The translations under genes and the position numbers were made by a program. The notes under the pieces are model-generated. The model had not been told where the DNA came from. It did no database searches and saw only the letters and a program-made list of their open reading frames with translations. Shown one piece after another: positions 24,469 to 36,277 of a stretch of 64,000 nt of DNA. The stretch comes from Undaria pinnatifida. Taxonomy: Eukaryota > Sar > Phaeophyceae > Laminariales > Alariaceae. Positions within the stretch are counted from its first letter, which is position 1, and the number at the start of each line of letters is the position of its first letter. The DNA is taken from contig JABAKD010000016.1 in assembly GCA_012845835.1 (NCBI GenBank), positions 23,358,573 through 23,422,572 on the forward strand, written 5' to 3'.

Positions 24469-25799
24469 GAAACCCGCAGCCCCAGCCAGGATTCCTGTTT
24501 CTCGCTATCAAATAAGTTCCTGATACTTGTACAAGTAGGTGTAGTGCAGATAGGTTATTCTAGGCACAATGCTGTTCATACCGCAGTAGTAGCATAAATT
24601 AAATATTAATAGGAACAAAAGGAAGAAACCGGAATAATTCTGGCCGAGGCTGAATTTCTTATTTGAGACAGGGTGAGTTCTACACACTATCTTCAGCACA
24701 GCGCCTCCCAATTATCTTCCTTTCCTGGTAAGATACAAGTATGAGCCATGCTTTCCTATTTATATTCCTGGGTGTTTTTTTACATTTATGTCGTGCACTA
24801 TTGTGCACTACTAATACAAGTAGTGTAGTGCTGTATCTCATAATATGTACAACGGCAAGCATCACCAACCAGCCGCAACACAATGTTTTTTTCATGCGTT
24901 TGTGATACAAAAAAGTGTTGTCGTTACTATACAACGCGTTTCTTTGTGCGTTGAACTCGTTGGTGAGTATCGAATGGATGAAGTAGGGCTTTCGGTGACA
25001 ATATTCGACTGGGAAGCGATGCGGGTGGCTCCGCCAAAAATTGACGACACGAACACCACAAATAACAGGACCCACGTAACTCTAGTTTTCAACGAAATGA
25101 TTGGCGATGCTTCTGAAAAAAAAATCTTCTTCCAATACAGACACTTTTGTGTGGTGTATGTCTTGGCACTGAATCGTTCTTGCAGCCCGGCGACATCCAG
25201 CACCCCCATTATGCCAGGCGAAGGAGGAGAAATATCAGGGGGGTGGGGAATAGCTACGAGTAGGGACCAGGTAACCCTCCCCCCCCCTTCTTCTTTCCCT
25301 CTGCCCAGGGATGGATAAAAAGGAAAACATGGGAAAGGGAAAACTAAACAAAAAGGGACCACAATTTTGTCGACAACGGTGGTAGTATCGCTGTTGACCC
25401 CCTCCCCCAGAAATGAAACAGACAATCAAACCCAGGGCCACATAAAACGAAACGGCCGGCTCGCAAGTGAAACAAAAACATAAACTCGTACGATATTTAT
25501 TCTTCGTGAATTAACAAAAGGCAAACTTGACCCGACGCTGCAAACGCTAACTTACCACACCAAGATGGGCCGGAGTGCACTTTTCACATTCACACCATGA
25601 CCACCACCGCTTTCCGTCTGATCTAGTTTTTTTCCAGTTCTGCAGGCCTCGGGCCGGTGCTTTTCTGGCGGCACAGTGCGTTGGGGCCGCCCCTCCCTCC
25701 CACGCGGGGCAGGGTGAGCCTCCTGGTACGCGCCTTCTTGCCGACTGTGGCCGCGGTGAAAGAAAATCTGAGGGCCCCGGAATGAGCCCTTGGGCTTCT

Positions 25800-28700
25800 T
25801 GGGCGTCTGTTGGCGGCGCCAAACTACCCAGCCTCATCCCCGCCGCCGCCCAAATCGAACGTTTTTGCAGCTGACGCCGACACGCCTGCACCTGCCGCTG
25901 CGCCTCCCCCTTCACTGCCGCCACGAACGCCAACAATACCTGCCCCATACCAACTCCGCGAAACAGCAGGGGAAACAGAGCTACCGACAACACCCGCAAT
26001 CATCGCGCCCCCGTCAGCTTTCTGCAACCTAGCACGCAATGCAGTATGTCGTTGACAAATAGAGATCATCGTATTCTTGACGTTGGCGTGCCCTTTGAAT
26101 TGATCATAGCGATTCTGAAGTTGTTGGGAGGTCGACAAGATCAACCGGCCCCTCACCCCGAGCATCAGGTCCCCACAATCTCTGAGAAAGGTCGCTTCTT
26201 TCACCAGTGTCTGCCACGTCAAGAGCAGAGACCCACCCAGCAAACATCGGGCTATCCGGTGACCAGCTGGCCGTGTCGCTTTAGATAATATCAAACTCAA
26301 ACTGTTCGTAGCACTCTCCAATCTACTTCGGCAGTCCGCGGTTCTTCGCAGCCATCCAAATGTCCCAGCGATAATTGAACTCCAGCAGATCGAGTGGGCC
26401 AGCGCAGGAGAAGCGCAATAATAGTAACCTGCGGAGGTAACTATGAAAACCCTTTAAAAAAGGACAAACAGTTACAGCAGGCGGAAAACATATTGGACAG
26501 GTGTACGTCAGGTCCATCATAACACGAACTACCTGGTTGACCACCAAGCCGAGGAAAAAACTCAACATGTTACAAACACTGCAACAAACGAAACCGTGCG
26601 GTATACTTGACGGCAAATACTATGAGCATCGGGTTACGCCGTGAGGCCAATGTTATGGGTGGAAATGGTTGCTGTATCTGCTAGTGATAGAAAAGTCACG
26701 CAAAACACACACACCAAGCCCATGTACTGCTGGGATCTCTGACACAGCGACGAGTGGTGATCCCCGCTTTACTTTTCCCTGTTGCGTAGTACAGCGGCAC
26801 GCCGTCAGGCTTGCTTAGACAACCAGCTTCGATGTGCTTGCGGAGCAGCTTCACGACCTCCAGTGCTTTCGGGCGCAGGAGAATTTATCCCGATTTCGCA
26901 TCGATCACGTCGCAGAACCGATCACTGAATCAAAGCGAGTAAACAATCGTGTACGCTCGGGCGCCAACCGCCGACAATTCCGCAAGAAACACAGTTCACC
27001 TCTATCTCTGTCTACTCTGCCACCTATTCCGACGGCATTTTTGCGCTTGAAGAGCACTTTCTACCTGCAGTTGGAAGCAAGATCGGCAGGAGCGTAATGG
27101 TCACGACACATGACCCAGTACAGGCATTGTTTTCGACGACAGCCAAAGTCTCTCCATATCACTGATCCGAACAACGACACAAGTGACGTCAGAACCAATT
27201 TCCTCCTTGATGTCTTCCAGATTAACGATATAGCAAGCATCTCTCAACCAAGCCATGGAGGGCTTGAAGGCGCCGTGACTCTTCTTCACCAGGCGCGAGA
27301 TACGTGGAAGCGCGTGAAAGGTATCCAGGCGACCCTTGAGCATGTTTGGGCCACCCCCCTGATGCAGTTGGGTAACAACCAACATGAATTGAGAACACTC
27401 GAACAGAAAAAAATCGTATACAAAGCGCACGTTGACGCCGAGCAGATTTCAAAAACAAACAACACATATTTGCCACCTCTGCAACACTCACGTCGTCCTG
27501 GTAAACATTGCCACCGATCTCGTCTCCGCCTCTTAGATCGCAAGCGCGGTCGTGACCAGCATCAAAGTCATACCCGTCGCCACCGTCCTTTTCGCCCTCG
27601 TCCGAGTCCGTATCTCATCAAGAAAAAAAAACAAAACGAAAAAGTTTGGTTTGTTGGGCAAATACAAACGTCAGCAAGAGAACGAGGAACGCCAATGCGG
27701 GCAGGGCGTCCGACAACTCAGCTAAATTTTTTCCAAGGACGGTGTAAGGCCTTACCTAGCGAGCCCACCACGTGGCAAGGTGCTTCGGTGGCGAACAAGT
27801 CGGGGTCATCGTTGTAAGCAGCACTTGCATTCGGGTTTGGCGACGGTGCTAGTGTCGCAGGGGGGGTGTCCAATCGGCCGCAAGGCGAACATGGGTAAGT
27901 CCCACAGAACAAGCCTGTCACCCCCGCCGCCGCAGATTTCCTTCATCGTCACACGACCCACACCCGCGGAGGAAGGTGCCTCCTTGTGTGCTGCGTACGT
28001 AGCAGGCTTGACCGCGTCGCTCACTTTGACTACGACGTTCTTCTGGCCGCCAGATTGACGTGATCGAGGACGCCACCGAAGCAAAGATCCAGCGGTAGTC
28101 TCATGGCCCTGTACGTTCCCAACGCCAACACAACTGGCATGGTTGTCGCAGTGGAGTCGCACCTAGAGTTCCATCGCAAAAAAGACCAGGTTTGGGGGGT
28201 AATACCAGGTTTAGTCGCTTGTGATGCGGATGTGCCGTGCATGTTGTTGGTTTAGATGATGCGAGAAATAAGGTCTCGATGAATGTGGTACAGAACATCC
28301 CAATCGCATCTGTGTTCCCGGCGGCAAAATGGTCGGAACCGGGCCGCGCATGGGATCCTTCAATGCCTCGATCTCCTCGTAAACGAGAACGGACGCGTAA
28401 TCATCCAAGTAGGCATACTCTACCCGTGACGGCACCGTACGGATTTTAAAAGGCAGGCATCATTAACATTCCACATACCAGCAGATTCAAGAGCATGGCG
28501 CCAACAATCTAGCTGGCAACAAGAAACGTTCGATAACCTACAACGAGTGTGAATAGGACACGCGCACAGCTAACTAGCGTAGTATCACCAGTTGGGCGTT
28601 GAGGGGAAAACTCCGGCGAGACAAGGGGAAGATCGGGTCTGTGGGCACCTCTTTCCCAACCAAACTAGACACTATACCCGCCAGCGAAAGAGATGGCGTC

Positions 28701-28930
28701 TGCACCCAACAAGCTTTCGCGTGAGTCAGCGCGCCCACAGTGTTCGCGGCTTTGACCTCATCCAAATACGTCGCGTCTGACTTGGTGTTGACGCCAAGTC
28801 TACCATCATGTCCTGGTACCAAATCACGCTGGTTTTTTACCTTTGGAAACGCAAGCGAGAATTTTCGACTTGAATACGCCTTGTGCCAGCTGCGAACTGC
28901 CGAACCAAGAAAACACAACTGCCGCAATTG
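25800..28930 (-). pseudogene. Broken intronless coding remnants inside the TIR element
   Basis: Several open stretches on the - strand read like real protein, with mixed composition and no repeats. The clearest are about 28930-28574, 28435-28030 and 27430-27101. Reading frames change between neighbours without splice signals, so the coding part looks broken in several places. Families are not recognised. They are treated as fossil genes of the surrounding element. Confidence 0.4.
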
Positions 28931-29059
28931 TACCAGGTGCCAGTTATCATGTACCAGTCATCATATGCTCAGAGCTATACATCACGTGTACGAGTGTAGA
29001 AGCTACGACAGCAAACAAGCTTCAGCAGAAGTAATAGTTTCAAAATAGATGGCGTAATT

Positions 29060-29890
29060 AGCCAGGCTGTTATTTAGACGAAAATAAGAAACTCGGGATA
29101 CTTTGTACTGAAGTTAATATACAATAAGGTAGAGTGCACCCTCTACCAAATAAGAAAGCCAGCCTAGGTCGCTATTTTATGTGCCTGGTATCTTTTAGGT
29201 GTCCTGTACTACTGCATCTGGTATCTGGCATGCGATTAATCAGAGGTCAGGTATGGTATTTACTTCGTACCAGGTACCAGGTATCGCATGCTCAGAGCTA
29301 TGATACCTGGTACCAGGTAGATTCGCGTACAACCAGCAGCGCACAAGCAGCAAGAGCAGTAGCCTAAAATGACCTGGTACGACTCGTACCTCGTATCAAA
29401 ATAACATTGCCGAAGACAAACTGCTGGTGTACAGCAGTACAGAACACGAAAAAATAAACCTGGTAGTAAGAAAGCCAGGGTGATATTTAGCTACCGGAGT
29501 GAAAACCTCGGGAGTCAATATACCTTTATGTGACCACGGACTCTAGATTTTTGACAAGAGTTAATGTGAGAAAAAAAAACAACATACTGAAGTTACCTGT
29601 AAGAACAAACCCTCTGCCAAATACGAAAGCCAACCTACTGCTGTAGGTCACTTTTTCCGTGCCTTACGATATACAGCGGTACTACAGCAGTACAAGACAC
29701 CTACCTGTAACATTAAAGGTGCAGTAATAATAAAAGCCAAGTTGATATTTTCAGGAAAATTGAAGCTCGGGAGCTGTTATACTGAAGTCAGTGTAGAACG
29801 TACCCCCTCATAAATAAGAAAGCCAGCTTACCGCAGGTACCAGGTAAGTACGTTTCTTATCTGGTGTCCTGTAGTCTACTGCTTTAGCTT
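29060..29890 (+). repeat. Diverged ~200-bp repeats inside the TIR element
   Basis: Three diverged copies (about 29060-29215, 29470-29690 and 29735-29885) share CTCGGGA, ATACTGAAGT, a CCCTCTACCAAATAAGAAAGCC-like core and GTCCTGTACTACTGC. A fourth relative of the core is at about 24450-24480. Many GGTACC palindromes (TACCTGGTACCAGGTA type) are interspersed. Confidence 0.6.
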
Positions 29891-30541
29891 TACCATGGTA
29901 CCAGATACTGCTGTGTAAGATTCGTCCGTACAGCAGCAGGTAACAAACAGAAGTCTACGAAAGAACCACTCACATCCGGCCTTGTGTAGCGTAGGTAGAG
30001 GGCTGTAAGGAAACTACCCCACCCGCTTGCTTTCCCTCTTGACGTGCTGGCTTTGACAGAATAGTGCTCGTGATGTCGATGAGTGTGCCCTGCTGTCAAG
30101 GTAGATGAAGTTGCACTTTGTTGTGGTTCGCTCTCCCGAGCGGATCCATCACCGCTGCCTCCACCGTTACTTCCATCGCTACCTCCACCGTCGCGATCTC
30201 CGCCGGTGCTGCTTCCAATGCTCCCACCGCTGCCTCCGCCATCAATACCCACCTCGTCGCATCGACAGATGGTAGGCTCCAAGAAACGAAACTAGTCACA
30301 CTTCGTACAACTGCTGCTACAGGAAGGCAGGCTCCTTGGCTCGGGACCACGGAAACGAGCCCGGTGGTCGTAGGCTAGGAGAGCCGCAATTAGACATACC
30401 AAAGCGTACATAGCCGCCACACCAGCATGGTGCTGGGGAGCCGGCTGTGGTGTCGATTGTCTGGTGTCTGCGCTGCGCGCGGTCCCGCTTGCAGTCTCTA
30501 TCCTTACAAAAAAAAAACAAGTATAGACTAGACGCCGTGCC

Positions 30542-30655
30542 GTACTTCGTGGTCTTTTTCAAATTGAAATCTGGTTCTGTAGAGTAGGTGTACAGGCGTT
30601 TTTGGTGTTGGCAGGCTTTTCCTTCCTGCCAATGTTGGCAGATTCCCGGGCGCCG
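30542..30655 (-). repeat. Right terminal inverted repeat of the 6.8-kb element
   Basis: Inverse complement of the left repeat, with about four differences, one of them a single-base length change. Confidence 0.9.
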
Positions 30656-30724
30656 ATTTTTTCCCTTGGATTGAAGTATGAAAAAACCCCGTCATATGGC
30701 AGTCAGGTGTGAGTACGACCGATG

Positions 30725-30825
30725 GAATGAATTATATTATTATTATATATTATTATTATATATTATATTATATTATATTACGGAGTATATTATATTATAT
30801 TATTATTATATTATATAATATCACG
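30725..30825. repeat. AT-rich (TATTA)n-type microsatellite
   Basis: About 90 bases of ATTATATTATTA and TATATTATAT units, starting about 70 bp right of the TIR element. Confidence 0.9.
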
Positions 30826-31261
30826 ATTCAGCTAATAATGGCTCCCACATCTTGATTAATGAATGCATCCGGTTCATGCGAGGTTAAAAAAAATCATTTT
30901 TTGATATTTGTTGGCCTCTCTCGCCCAATAGTCCATTTCACGACTTGAAACCACGCAAGTGCATTCATCACGTGCACTTTATGGCACCTACGAATGCAAT
31001 GACGCGTTGCTCGTTATATGCCACCGACATGAACACCTTCAAATGAGTAGACCTCAGCCGCTGTGGTGCTGCCCAACATCCTCGGCACCACTCTGTATCA
31101 TCTCTGTATTCGTTGTGCATGCTTCGACGCGCATGGACGTGACATTACACAACACAAACACCGCCACCCTATTTATGCATTCATCAAACGTCGTCACAAC
31201 ATGTCAAGTAGTTACGATTGGCCATGCCCACTGCAGATTACAGCATTGAGATGCCCCATGC

Positions 31262-31833
31262 TGTTATAGAGTGTCAGTATAGCTGGCAATAGATTCGGTA
31301 GGATAGTCCGCAGATTCATGGTCTATTGGCCACAAGAAGGTTCTCTTAAACGGAATATTCTGAGTGAAGCGGATAACCCGTAGAATCTAGCTAGTTTGTA
31401 CCACAAGAGCGTTCTCGGAAATGGAACGCTCCTCCTCTGGACAAGATAGATAGAAGTAAGCGCGTTAAGCGCTCATGGGAACATTAGGACATCCAGGAGA
31501 ACGTTCCTTGTACGTTCCATAGGAAAAGGTCCGGAACAGAGCACAGTAGCAATGCTGGGGTGAAGCGAACTCTGTGAGCTTCACCCCACCCCCCGTGCTC
31601 TCACTACCTGCTCTACCAGCTGTACCTGCTATACTTGCTCTGCCCTGCACTACCGTGTGCCAAGGGCCTGTGTTGTCTGTCTTTCCGAGTTCAATGTAGA
31701 GGAAATAATGTATAAGCTTTTGAGTCTATCCAGCGAGCCATGAGGAGAGACCAAACAAGGGCACCGGAACCCATGAGGAGCACGCTTCCCAACACCGACC
31801 AACCACGCATCCCCCACTCGGAGTACCACCACA
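31262..31833 (+). repeat. Left LTR of the miniature element
   Basis: 572 bp, TG...CA ends, same length and sequence as the right LTR. Confidence 0.92.
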
Positions 31834-32193
31834 ATTGGCGTCGTCGTAGCAGTGAACGTGTCGACCTTGCGTCTATACCTTCTTCTTTGGCCCCCTTCGC
31901 ATCCTTGCGATCAGTGGCCACGCCCTTTGTGTTTTCGTAGGCCGATTGCTACTGGTATACCGTAGGTACATACCCTTTTTCGAGCTCTCGCGGTTGTGAG
32001 CTCCATCATAGGGTTGTATATCTTGCAATGAGGCGTTTAAGCCTCATTATTACGAGGTGTGGGGGAATCTATAGCCTCATTTTCGTTTGTTTCGAATATC
32101 CGCATCTTCGATCCCCCTCACAATTTTTGATGTTTTGTTGACATCATTTAATGGGCAGGTGATCTTCATCTACGACTATTCAGGGTGGGCTAA

Positions 32194-32765
32194 TGTTATA
32201 GAGTGTCAGTATAGCTGGCAATAGATTCGGTAGGATAGTCCGCAGATTCATGGTCTATTGGCCACAAGAAGGTTCTCTTAAACGGAATATTCTGAGTGAA
32301 GCGGATAACCCGTAGAATCTAGCTAGTTTGTACCACAAGAGCGTTCTCGGAAATGGAACGCTCCTCCTCTGGACAAGATAGATAGAAGTAAGCGCGTTAA
32401 GCGCTCATGGGAACATTAGGACATCCAGGAGAACGTTCCTTGTACGTTCCATAGGAAAAGGTCCGGAACAGAGCACAGTAGCAATGCTGGGGTGAAGCGA
32501 ACTCTGTGAGCTTCACCCCACCCCCCGTGCTCTCACTACCTGCTCTACCAGCTGTACCTGCTATACTTGCTCTGCCCTGCACTACCGTGTGCCAAGGGCC
32601 TGTGTTGTCTGTCTTTCCGAGTTCAATGTAGAGGAAATAATGTATAAGCTTTTGAGTCTATCCAGCGAGCCATGAGGAGAGACCAAACAAGGGCACCGGA
32701 ACCCATGAGGAGCACGCTTCCCAACACCGACCAACCACGCATCCCCCACTCGGAGTACCACCACA
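32194..32765 (+). repeat. Right LTR of the miniature element
   Basis: 572 bp, indistinguishable by eye from the left LTR. Followed by the target duplication ATGC. Confidence 0.92.
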
Positions 32766-33290
32766 ATGCCCGCTGCCGCATACGAGCAAATATGCGGATT
32801 TTCTGCAGACAACCTCGCCAATCAAAATTCCGCCGCATATTATGTTTACCCGCATCTACACTACGCATCTACGCATCTACATTTCCGCCGCAATCATACG
32901 CGGCACCCCGCCAAACCTCTACTGCCCATTCCGATGCCGTCAACACGACAATACTCGAAAGCTCAACAGAACCGACGCAACGAACAAAGGCGACTTCGAC
33001 GCGCGAGGAGGAACGAAACACTCAATTGTCGCAGAAATTCACGTGATGGAAGGAGCGGCGAGGGCGCCCGTCCAACATCAACATACGTGCGTAGTCCTAA
33101 CGTGTCCACCTCCATATCTCAGTCCTGGGAATTACCCCCGCTTCGTCCAGAAGACAACGAAGGACAAAGAGCATTTACGCTGGATGCGCGGAACGAAATC
33201 ATCAACACCGCACAACGGGCTCCCAACATCATCGTTGATATTGCTTCACCATGCGAACACTGCGGTGCTCTTGCGTCCATATCAATTTGA
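32766..33290 (+). CDS. Open reading frame of unknown function, interrupted at its 5' side by the LTR element
   Basis: An open frame of 174 codons starts in the target duplication and ends TGA. It is rich in Arg, Asn and Thr in the middle, with a run like RRNEQRRLRRARRNETLN, and ends with PCEHCGALASISI. The CxxCGAL motif recalls the zinc-binding segment ahead of the helicase-like region in Helitron proteins. That resemblance is weak and from memory. The stretch to the left of the LTR element (about 31063-31261) is open in the same phase, so the LTR element probably landed inside a longer frame. Confidence 0.3.
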   Translation: MPAAAYEQICGFSADNLANQNSAAYYVYPHLHYASTHLHFRRNHTRHPAKPLLPIPMPSTRQYSKAQQNRRNEQRRLRRARRNETLNCRRNSRDGRSGEGARPTSTYVRSPNVSTSISQSWELPPLRPEDNEGQRAFTLDARNEIINTAQRAPNIIVDIASPCEHCGALASISI

Positions 33291-33322
33291 CACCACGAAT
33301 AACCACAACGTATCGGTCGCCT

Positions 33323-33389
33323 GGTTGTACGTTAACTGTCGAACGTGATGAGCGTGTCACTCATCACGTTCGACAGTTAACGTACAACC
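33323..33389. repeat. Perfect 30-bp inverted repeat (hairpin) with 7-nt spacer
   Basis: The arms at 33323-33352 and 33360-33389 are exact reverse complements (starting GGTTGTACGTTAACTG). The spacer is CGTGTCA. It lies 32 bp after the preceding open frame. It could be a fold-back element end, a strong 3' hairpin of a transcript, a small-RNA precursor or a fold-back artefact. Confidence 0.95.
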
Positions 33390-34325
33390 AAGGTCATCAT
33401 TTCCTGCTAACTTTTTCCATCCAAACGCACTGACGGGCGCGTTAGAGTGAGAAAACTGCTATGGAGGAAGGGCTAAGGTGATGTAACCGAGAGGTCGAGA
33501 CCGTGGGCGCGCCGGATGCAGTTGTGAGCAAGCACCAGCAAACAAAAAACCGTATCATCTTCGTCGCTTTCTTCTTCACCGGGTTCACCGTCATCTTGCT
33601 CTCTTCACCATTGATTTTTATCACGGAGCTATTACACTTACTCCGTTACATAAACAACAGTGCGGCGTCACCGATGTCTCTTTCCGAGTCATTCATCCGC
33701 CTGCCCATCCTGCGTACTTTCCATTGATATTTCATCTAAAATTATACTGATTACACATTCATCGCCCCTGATACGGCCACCGCGTTTCAATTCAGTCATG
33801 CCCAAAGTCGCGGGGATGTATCATCGATGCCACTTCCTCCTTTAATAGACATAACCTGCATCCTCCTCTCTATTTCCCGCACTTCTCATCCTCAATTCAT
33901 TGATTGACCTTCTTCGGGCGTATCTCCGGGTGGCCGTCCGGCCGCCTACGGCGGGCGGCCACCTTACCCTAGTTCTCAGATATTTTCGAAAATTTGCCGA
34001 CCGATGGGTAGCCGTGTAGCCGGCCATGCGCAACAGTTTGCTGGTACATTTTGATGTGCGAATTGCTGTTTTGGTGTACTCGAAGCTGCAGCTGTGTCGG
34101 GTGATTCAGGTGATGATCATGTGAGCGAGACCTCGCGCGGCCGCAACGAGTCGAGAGCCGCGAACCCCGACCGCCGCACATTTCAGAATCACAGCAGAGT
34201 ACTGGAAACCCTCCCGCGGCCTGCGTACTATGTATATTGGACATAATGTAGCAGCAACAGCCTTCTTGTTTAGCAGCGTTTTTCTTGTGGAAAGAACAAT
34301 ACATGTTTAGCCAAGTGCTTTTTGG
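33390..34325. other. No supported gene
   Basis: Only short unconvincing open frames. A GC-rich near-palindrome (GGTGGCCGTCC...GGGCGGCCACC) lies at about 33929-33962. Confidence 0.5.
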
Positions 34326-34655
34326 TGTTAAGTGGAGAAGTGTTTTGTCACACTTGACTGGTGGCTCGCTGCGCGAGAAGGCACTTGACGATCGTCGGGA
34401 GTGGCGGAATGTTTTATAATATTTGACTGCGCGAGATGTCACTTGGCGATCGTCGGGAATGGCGGAATGTTTTACAACATTTGACTACGCGAGAAGTCAC
34501 TTATCGATCGTCGGGAGTGGCTGAATGTTTTTTCACACTGGACTGCGCGAGAAGGCACTTACTTGGCGATCGTCGGCAGTGGCGGAATGTTTTGTCATAC
34601 TTGACTGCGCGAGAAGGCACTTGGCGATCGTCGGGAGTGACGGAGTGTTTAGTCG
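34326..34655 (+). repeat. 58-bp satellite, block 1 (about 5-6 units)
   Basis: The unit contains GATCGTCGGGAGTGGCGGAA and GACTGCGCGAGAAGGCACTT. GATCG landmarks fall at 34390, 34448, 34506, 34568 and 34626, i.e. 58, 58, 62 and 58 bases apart. Translations such as SGVAECF are repeat artefacts. There are no unique spacers, so this is not a CRISPR array. Confidence 0.93.
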
Positions 34656-34950
34656 GCGACTTCCGCTTTGAGGCGGAGAATGTCACCGATAGGATGCTCG
34701 TACTTAGTCCCCTGTAAAGGGAACAGCAGAATTTGGCGAGGAAGGCCGCATGGTGTGATGACAAAGTGCGCACAGCCGTAGCTGGAGACGCATAGTCTAG
34801 ACTACATACATAGGAGATGATGCATACACAGGTAGGTGATGGAAGGGATTTGTACCGCAGGAACGCTGGAGGAAGGTGAGGTAGTATGGCAGATTCGAAC
34901 ACGTGCGCGTATCCTACACACGCAAACACACAGGAGTACTACTTACTGCT

Positions 34951-35118
34951 GCGATCGTCGGGAGTGGCGGAATGTTTTACAACATTTGACTGCGCGAGAA
35001 GTCACTTATCGATCGTCGGGAGTGGCGGAATGCTTTGTCACACTGGACTGCGCGAGAAGGCACTTGGCGATCGTCGGGAGTGGCGGAATGTTTTGTCATA
35101 CCTGACTGCGCGAGAAGG
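34951..35118 (+). repeat. 58-bp satellite, block 2 (three units)
   Basis: The same unit as block 1, with landmarks at 34953, 35011 and 35069, separated from block 1 by about 300 bp of unrelated sequence. Confidence 0.93.
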
Positions 35119-36277
35119 TAATATTTTCAAACGCCTACCATGGAACACCGATCTCCGAACCATCAATTTCGGAGCACCCTGGAGAAAGAGTTTCGTTCCT
35201 TTCCGTCCATACATCGAGCAATAGCTGGTGGTCTTCATGGCCCAATCTCGACGTTCTAATCAACGCTAGAACATATCATCATTTTCCAGGCAATAGGGAC
35301 ACACATGGTGCGACATTTCGTCGTCAGTACCGGGCTTCCGTGGCAATTTTCTCGCCACCACGTACGCGGGCAGGACTTCAATTCCTCAAGCCAAACATCC
35401 AACAGTACATCATGGAGATAAGAGCTGCATCGTTTTCATCGCGACCTCATCTTGGCTTCACCTGCCATGATCGCGGGCGCCTTTGCACGTATCGTTCCCG
35501 CGGCGTTGCCCCCGCTGCTTGCGCGCTGCCCCCCACTGACCATGCCGGGTCGACGTCTATTGACACCCGAGTCGGCCGCACGTGGCGCCGGAACATGGCA
35601 GCCGTCATATGACATGGCCGACGGAAACACCGTGGCCGAGCTGATGACCACGGTAATGCCCGTCCATATCGTATCCGGCCCGGTTAACCCCGTGTCAGTT
35701 AAAATCTGGCTCGGTTGAGCCCGTCGCGGTCGTGCGTGTTAGCGTGGGGGTTCCCGTAGGGATCACATTGGAAGGTTTCCCCAGGGGAGATTCGGATGAT
35801 GCCCCATGCCCCTTTCCCCAGGTTGGGGGGAAAATTGTTGGAAAGCGGGCCCGTTGGTGTTATCCCTGACGGACCAAGCTTCGGAGGAACCTAGCCCCCG
35901 TCCCGTTGCGCACGAAATGCTCGCGGCGTCGTTTCCCGGGGCAGCGTGGGGAAACGAAGACCTTGCGAGCCGTGTAGGGTTACCCCCGGTGTGTACGGCG
36001 CCGGTTGCAGCCGACTCCCTCTCTTCCCGCCAAACTCGTTCCGCCATGGCGGCCATGTCCGCCCCGGTGTATACCTGATGGTAAAATCGTGAAAAGTCCA
36101 GAGCCGGCGTGAGGTGAAGCTTCTGTTACGGGGTGGAATGATATTTGTCGCCGCCGGGGCCACTGTCCGCATCGAAATTGCCGTAACATGTTTAACAATA
36201 ATGTGTTCCCTGTCGTTTAACGCGACGGTGCGATTTGTGTCAAAAAGCTGGAGTGTCTTCGTTTTTGTGTCAGACAA
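35119..36277. other. No supported gene
   Basis: GC-rich sequence with overlapping open frames of up to about 150 codons on both strands. No recognisable family or convincing exon boundaries. Confidence 0.45.

Larger units (their letters stand above)
23851..30655. mobile_element. 6.8-kb terminal-inverted-repeat element, possibly Polinton-like, broken
   Basis: Two inverted repeats of about 113 bp (23854-23966 and 30542-30655) begin CGGCGCCCGGGAATCTGCC and end GAAGTAC, with about four differences by eye. ATTTTT flanks the element on both sides (23845-23850 and 30656-30661). That would be a 6-bp target duplication if the three extra bases at the left tip belong to the element. Size, long inverted repeats, a 6-bp duplication and intronless open segments fit a small Polinton-like or virophage-like element, but no capsid, ATPase, polymerase or integrase could be named. 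Protein-like segments lie mostly on the - strand between about 25.8 and 28.9 kb. The coding part looks broken in at least several places. The near-identical inverted repeats argue for moderate age. A DNA transposon of unknown superfamily is the alternative. Confidence 0.6.
31262..32765 (+). mobile_element. Miniature LTR retroelement (TRIM-like), young
   Basis: Two direct repeats of 572 bp each (31262-31833 and 32194-32765) begin TGTTATAGAGTG and end CCACCACA, the TG...CA form of LTRs. They flank only about 360 bp of internal sequence. The 4-base target duplication ATGC is at 31258-31261 and 32766-32769. The LTRs look identical by eye, so insertion is recent. The interior has no gag, pol or env, which makes it a non-autonomous TRIM-class element that depends on a partner elsewhere. 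A primer-binding site and polypurine tract could not be assigned with confidence. Orientation is assumed. Confidence 0.85.

Noticed and set aside
34326-35118. CRISPR-like array
   Set aside because: Units are directly tandem with no unique spacers, and the genomic context is eukaryotic. It is a satellite.
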